Assembly (NCBI GenBank): GCA_947251855.1
Contig: CAMXUZ010000148.1
Span: 1 to 15,922 of the forward strand
Direction of reading: 5' to 3'
Source: an uncultured Ruaniaceae bacterium
GTDB lineage: Bacteria; Actinomycetota; Actinomycetes; Actinomycetales; Beutenbergiaceae
Length of the DNA: 15,922 nucleotides
The stretch's first letter is position 1. The number at the start of each line of letters is the position of its first letter. The notes under the pieces are model-generated. The model searched no databases and was not told the DNA's origin. It saw nothing but the letters and a program-made list of their open reading frames with translations. Position numbers and translations under genes: made by a program. Positions 13,535-15,922 of the stretch are shown here, in pieces.

Positions 13535-15160
13535 TTAGATCCACGTGGAGAGGAACATATGCGCCTGCCAGAACCCGTGGGGCACCCACTTGCTGGACCA
13601 GATCGGCCAGAAATACGCGCCGAACAGCAACGCGGCGATGAGCACGGCCGCGCCGACCCAGACCCCGCCTTGCCGGCGGGCGAGCGGGGCCCCCGGGGGC
13701 CCGATAGCGCGACCGATCGCGTAGGTGAGCGCAAGCGCGACGAACGGTACGAACGCGACCGTGTAGAAGGTGAAAATGGTGCGGTTCGAATAGGCGAACC
13801 AGGGAACGTAGCCGGCCAGATACCCGGCGAAGATCGCCCACGCTCGCCAATCCCGCTTGACCATTCCCCACCCGAGGGCGAGGAGGGCGATCGCCCCACC
13901 CCACCAAAGAACAGGATTTCCGACGGCGAGGATCGCCGCCGCGCAGGAATCGCTCCCGCAGAGTTTCTCGGCTGCCGGGCCCTCCACGGTTTGCCATCCG
14001 AACGACGTGGGCCGGAACTGCACGAGCCAGCCGAAGGGGTTCGACATGTACGTGTGCTCGGAGGTGAGCGTGGTATGGAAATCCCACATGTTCAGGTGGT
14101 ATTGCCAGAGCGAGTTCAGTCCGTCAGGTAACCACGAGCGCACCTGTTCGTCCGGGGCGAGGTCCGCGGCCCAGGTGCGCATGTAAGAGTTCGGATTGAG
14201 GAACCAGGGGAGCCAGGTGGCGAGGTAGGTGACCAGGGCGGTCGGCACGAGAGTGAAGAAGGCGGGCACCCCGTCACGGATCGTTCCCGCTCCGACCCAC
14301 AGGGGGATCCCGGCGGCGCGGCGCGCGGTGATGTTCCACGCAACCGCGACGAGACCGAAAACTGCGAGGAAATAGATCCCCGACCATTTCACGCCCCCGG
14401 CGAGACCCAGGCAGATGCCGGCAACTGCCAGCCACCAGCGGAAGCCCGTGCGCACTCCCCATCCGTCCCGGTATTTGCCGTGGACGTGCAGTTCGACGGC
14501 GGCCGCGCGGGCGAGGCAGGCGCGGTGGGAATTGCGGTCGAGGAGGAGCGCGGCGAAACCCGCGAGCGCCCAGAAGGAGAGGAAGATGTCGAGGATCGCG
14601 ATCCGGGACATCACGGTGTGGATGCCGTCGACGGCGAGGAGGAGTCCGGCTGCGGCCCCGAAGATGATGTGGCCGAATAGCATGCGCCCGATGAGAACGA
14701 GGAGCGCTACCGAGAGGATGCCGGTGAGGGCAGCGCTGATGCGCCAGCCGACCGGGTCGGCCGGGTCGAAGAACGCCATTCCGGCAGCGATCATCCACTT
14801 GCCGACCCCCGGATGAACGACGTAGTCGGCTTGCAGGGAGAGATCAGTGAAGCTCCCGGCGGCGAAGTTGAGGTTGGGATCCTCCGCCCACGTGCCTTCG
14901 TAGCCGAGGCGCAGTAGCGAATAGGCCTGCTTGACGTAGTAGGTCTCATCGAACACGAGCCGTGAGGGCCGCCCAAGCTCCACGAGCCGCCACACGGCGG
15001 CGAAGGCGGTCACGAGTCCCGTGACGAGCCAGATCACCCATGCCCGCCCGGAATCCTGCATCGGGGTGAGGAGCCGCGCCCGGAGTGCGGTCTCGATCTC
15101 CGCCGTGGTGGCACCCCTCGGTGGGGCGGGGCGAGAGAGCAGTTGGCGGGGAGTTCTCAC
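13535..15160 (-). CDS. pmt: Dolichyl-phosphate-mannose--protein mannosyltransferase (GT39, Pmt)
   Basis: A complete 541-residue polytopic membrane enzyme that transfers mannose from polyprenyl-phosphate-mannose to Ser/Thr of proteins being secreted through the Sec system. The N-terminal external loop carries the catalytic D71-E72 in LVFDETYYVKQAYSLL, followed by VVHPGVGKWMI and SRIAILDIFLSFWAL. About ten to eleven helices are predicted. The central loop has GGVKWSGIYF, YLATWLPWF and the NPFGWLVQFRPTSF block, and the protein ends GFWQAHMFLSTWI, all typical of actinobacterial Pmt. The GTG at 15160 overlaps the topoisomerase stop by 4 nt (GTGA), which supports it as the real start and implies translational coupling. 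The N-terminal ETALRARL segment also looks like family sequence. A later ATG (15061) would drop it. Confidence 0.95.
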   Translation of the reverse strand: MRTPRQLLSRPAPPRGATTAEIETALRARLLTPMQDSGRAWVIWLVTGLVTAFAAVWRLVELGRPSRLVFDETYYVKQAYSLLRLGYEGTWAEDPNLNFAAGSFTDLSLQADYVVHPGVGKWMIAAGMAFFDPADPVGWRISAALTGILSVALLVLIGRMLFGHIIFGAAAGLLLAVDGIHTVMSRIAILDIFLSFWALAGFAALLLDRNSHRACLARAAAVELHVHGKYRDGWGVRTGFRWWLAVAGICLGLAGGVKWSGIYFLAVFGLVAVAWNITARRAAGIPLWVGAGTIRDGVPAFFTLVPTALVTYLATWLPWFLNPNSYMRTWAADLAPDEQVRSWLPDGLNSLWQYHLNMWDFHTTLTSEHTYMSNPFGWLVQFRPTSFGWQTVEGPAAEKLCGSDSCAAAILAVGNPVLWWGGAIALLALGWGMVKRDWRAWAIFAGYLAGYVPWFAYSNRTIFTFYTVAFVPFVALALTYAIGRAIGPPGAPLARRQGGVWVGAAVLIAALLFGAYFWPIWSSKWVPHGFWQAHMFLSTWI

Positions 15161-15922
15161 CCGGATGAGTGTAGTAGGTGCAGGAGCGCGGATTCGGGGG
15201 TGCGTGAGGTCCGCGGAAACTCCTCCCCGGCCTGGTAGCGCTCGAGGATGCGCGGGTCGATGTAGCTCTCGCGGGTGACGGCCGGCGTGTTGCCCAGGAC
15301 TTCCGCGACGTGCTTCACGGCGGCGGTGATCACCTGGGTTCGTTCGGTCTCGCTGGCTCGGCTGCCTTCATGGGCGAGGTATTCGGCCGCGGCGGCGCTG
15401 CCGTGCAGGGTCCGGAAGTCTTTGGCGGTGAAGTCGCCGCCGGTGCGCTCGTGAATATCGGTGTTCACCTCCTCGGGGGTGAGCACCCGCCAGCGGCCCC
15501 GGCCGGGTCGCTCCGAAGCGGTGTGCCAGCACAAGAGGCGGGCCCGGGGGCCGCGGCGTGCGAGGGTTCCGCGAATAATCCGGGAAACCGCGGCGTCGTG
15601 GGTGGAGGCCTCCCAGGAGATGCCGCTCTTGGCGGGGAAGTTCAGGGTGAGCGTGTCGCCGTCCACCCGGGCGTGACGGCAGAGCAGGGTGCACAGACCC
15701 CGCGTCCCGTGCGCGTCGAGGTAGGCCTCGCTGCCGATTCTGATCGCGAGGGTGTCGATGAGGCGGAACGCCGTGGCGAGCGCTCGCCTGTGGGTCGGCT
15801 CAGGTTCCGCGAGATCGCGCGTGACCGAGGCGCGCGCCGGAGCGAGGGTTTCTGCGAGGTGGAGTGCCCGTTCAAATTTCAGCGCGTCCTGCGCCTCGCG
15901 CCACGCGGGGTGGTAGAGGTAC
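15157..15922 (-). CDS. DNA topoisomerase IB, poxvirus type (5' end outside window)
   Basis: The C-terminal 254 residues of a type IB topoisomerase, which relaxes supercoils through a 3'-phosphotyrosine intermediate. The N-terminal DNA-binding part (about 80-100 residues) lies beyond the right edge. The visible part opens with YLYHPAWREAQDALKFERAL, a family hallmark. Counting from the first visible residue, the catalytic set is R61 (AIRIGSEAY), K98 (FPAKSGISW), R160 (TAKDFRTLHG), N201 (LGNTPAV) and nucleophile Y210 (RESYIDPRILERY). Asn nine residues before the Tyr is as in Deinococcus topoisomerase IB, where poxviruses have His. The reading frame crosses the edge without a stop. It overlaps the mannosyltransferase start by 4 nt, so the two are probably co-transcribed. 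Confidence 0.95.
   Translation of the reverse strand, partial: YLYHPAWREAQDALKFERALHLAETLAPARASVTRDLAEPEPTHRRALATAFRLIDTLAIRIGSEAYLDAHGTRGLCTLLCRHARVDGDTLTLNFPAKSGISWEASTHDAAVSRIIRGTLARRGPRARLLCWHTASERPGRGRWRVLTPEEVNTDIHERTGGDFTAKDFRTLHGSAAAAEYLAHEGSRASETERTQVITAAVKHVAEVLGNTPAVTRESYIDPRILERYQAGEEFPRTSRTPESALLHLLHSSG

Noticed and set aside
1..15922. CRISPR arrays, tRNA or rRNA genes, insertion sequences and prophage genes.
   Set aside because: No regularly spaced repeats of CRISPR size, no tRNA-like cloverleaf arms noticed, and no transposase, integrase or phage structural motifs in any plausible coding region. The HNH protein is a chromosomal actinobacterial family and is not by itself evidence of a mobile element.

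Overview
The window is GC-rich, gene-dense DNA from an actinobacterium (Actinomycetota). The evidence is the mix of families: a DUF222/HNH endonuclease, a mycobacterial-type FMN lactate dehydrogenase, an actinobacterial protein O-mannosyltransferase, a DtxR-superfamily regulator and a poxvirus-type topoisomerase IB. Many GTG starts and several starts lying 5-7 nt downstream of a -10 box (leaderless mRNAs) fit this. Genus cannot be fixed from sequence alone.

Layout. 1-2688 (minus strand): a NarL-type two-component system (kinase 1525-2688, regulator 879-1532, overlapping by 8 nt), followed by an EamA-type transporter cut by the window edge (1-786). 2809-4128: an unrecognised five-helix membrane protein (plus strand) converges on, and overlaps, a pair of small multidrug resistance (SMR) transporters (minus strand, 4-nt overlap with each other). 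4129-4399: divergent control region with a five-copy 15-bp tandem repeat and a near-consensus promoter. 4400-6511: DUF222/HNH nuclease-like protein with an unusual Cys-containing insertion. 6435-7520 (minus strand): unrecognised four-helix membrane protein whose 3' end overlaps the HNH gene by 77 bp. 7671-9521: GH20 beta-N-acetylhexosaminidase behind a promoter rich in inverted repeats. 9523-11236 (minus strand): a probable two-gene operon of a YeiH/UPF0324 transporter and an MntR-like DtxR-family regulator. 11316-12155: an aldo/keto reductase with a leaderless start. 12192-13433 (minus strand): L-lactate dehydrogenase LldD. 13535-15922 (minus strand): topoisomerase IB (partial at the window edge) overlapping the protein O-mannosyltransferase gene by 4 nt.

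Most of this is ordinary actinobacterial chromosome. Likely functional links are the sensor kinase and regulator, the SMR pair (probable heterodimer), the YeiH transporter and metal-responsive regulator in one transcript, and topoisomerase/mannosyltransferase translational coupling. No phage, CRISPR, IS element, tRNA or rRNA was seen. I found no clear new multi-gene system. The best leads are two unrelated minisatellites that share a 15-bp period, one of which supplies the stop codon of the response regulator; the Cys insertion in the HNH protein; the operator-like cluster before the hexosaminidase; and the altered metal-ligand set of the DtxR-family protein. No gap between genes exceeds about 300 bases.
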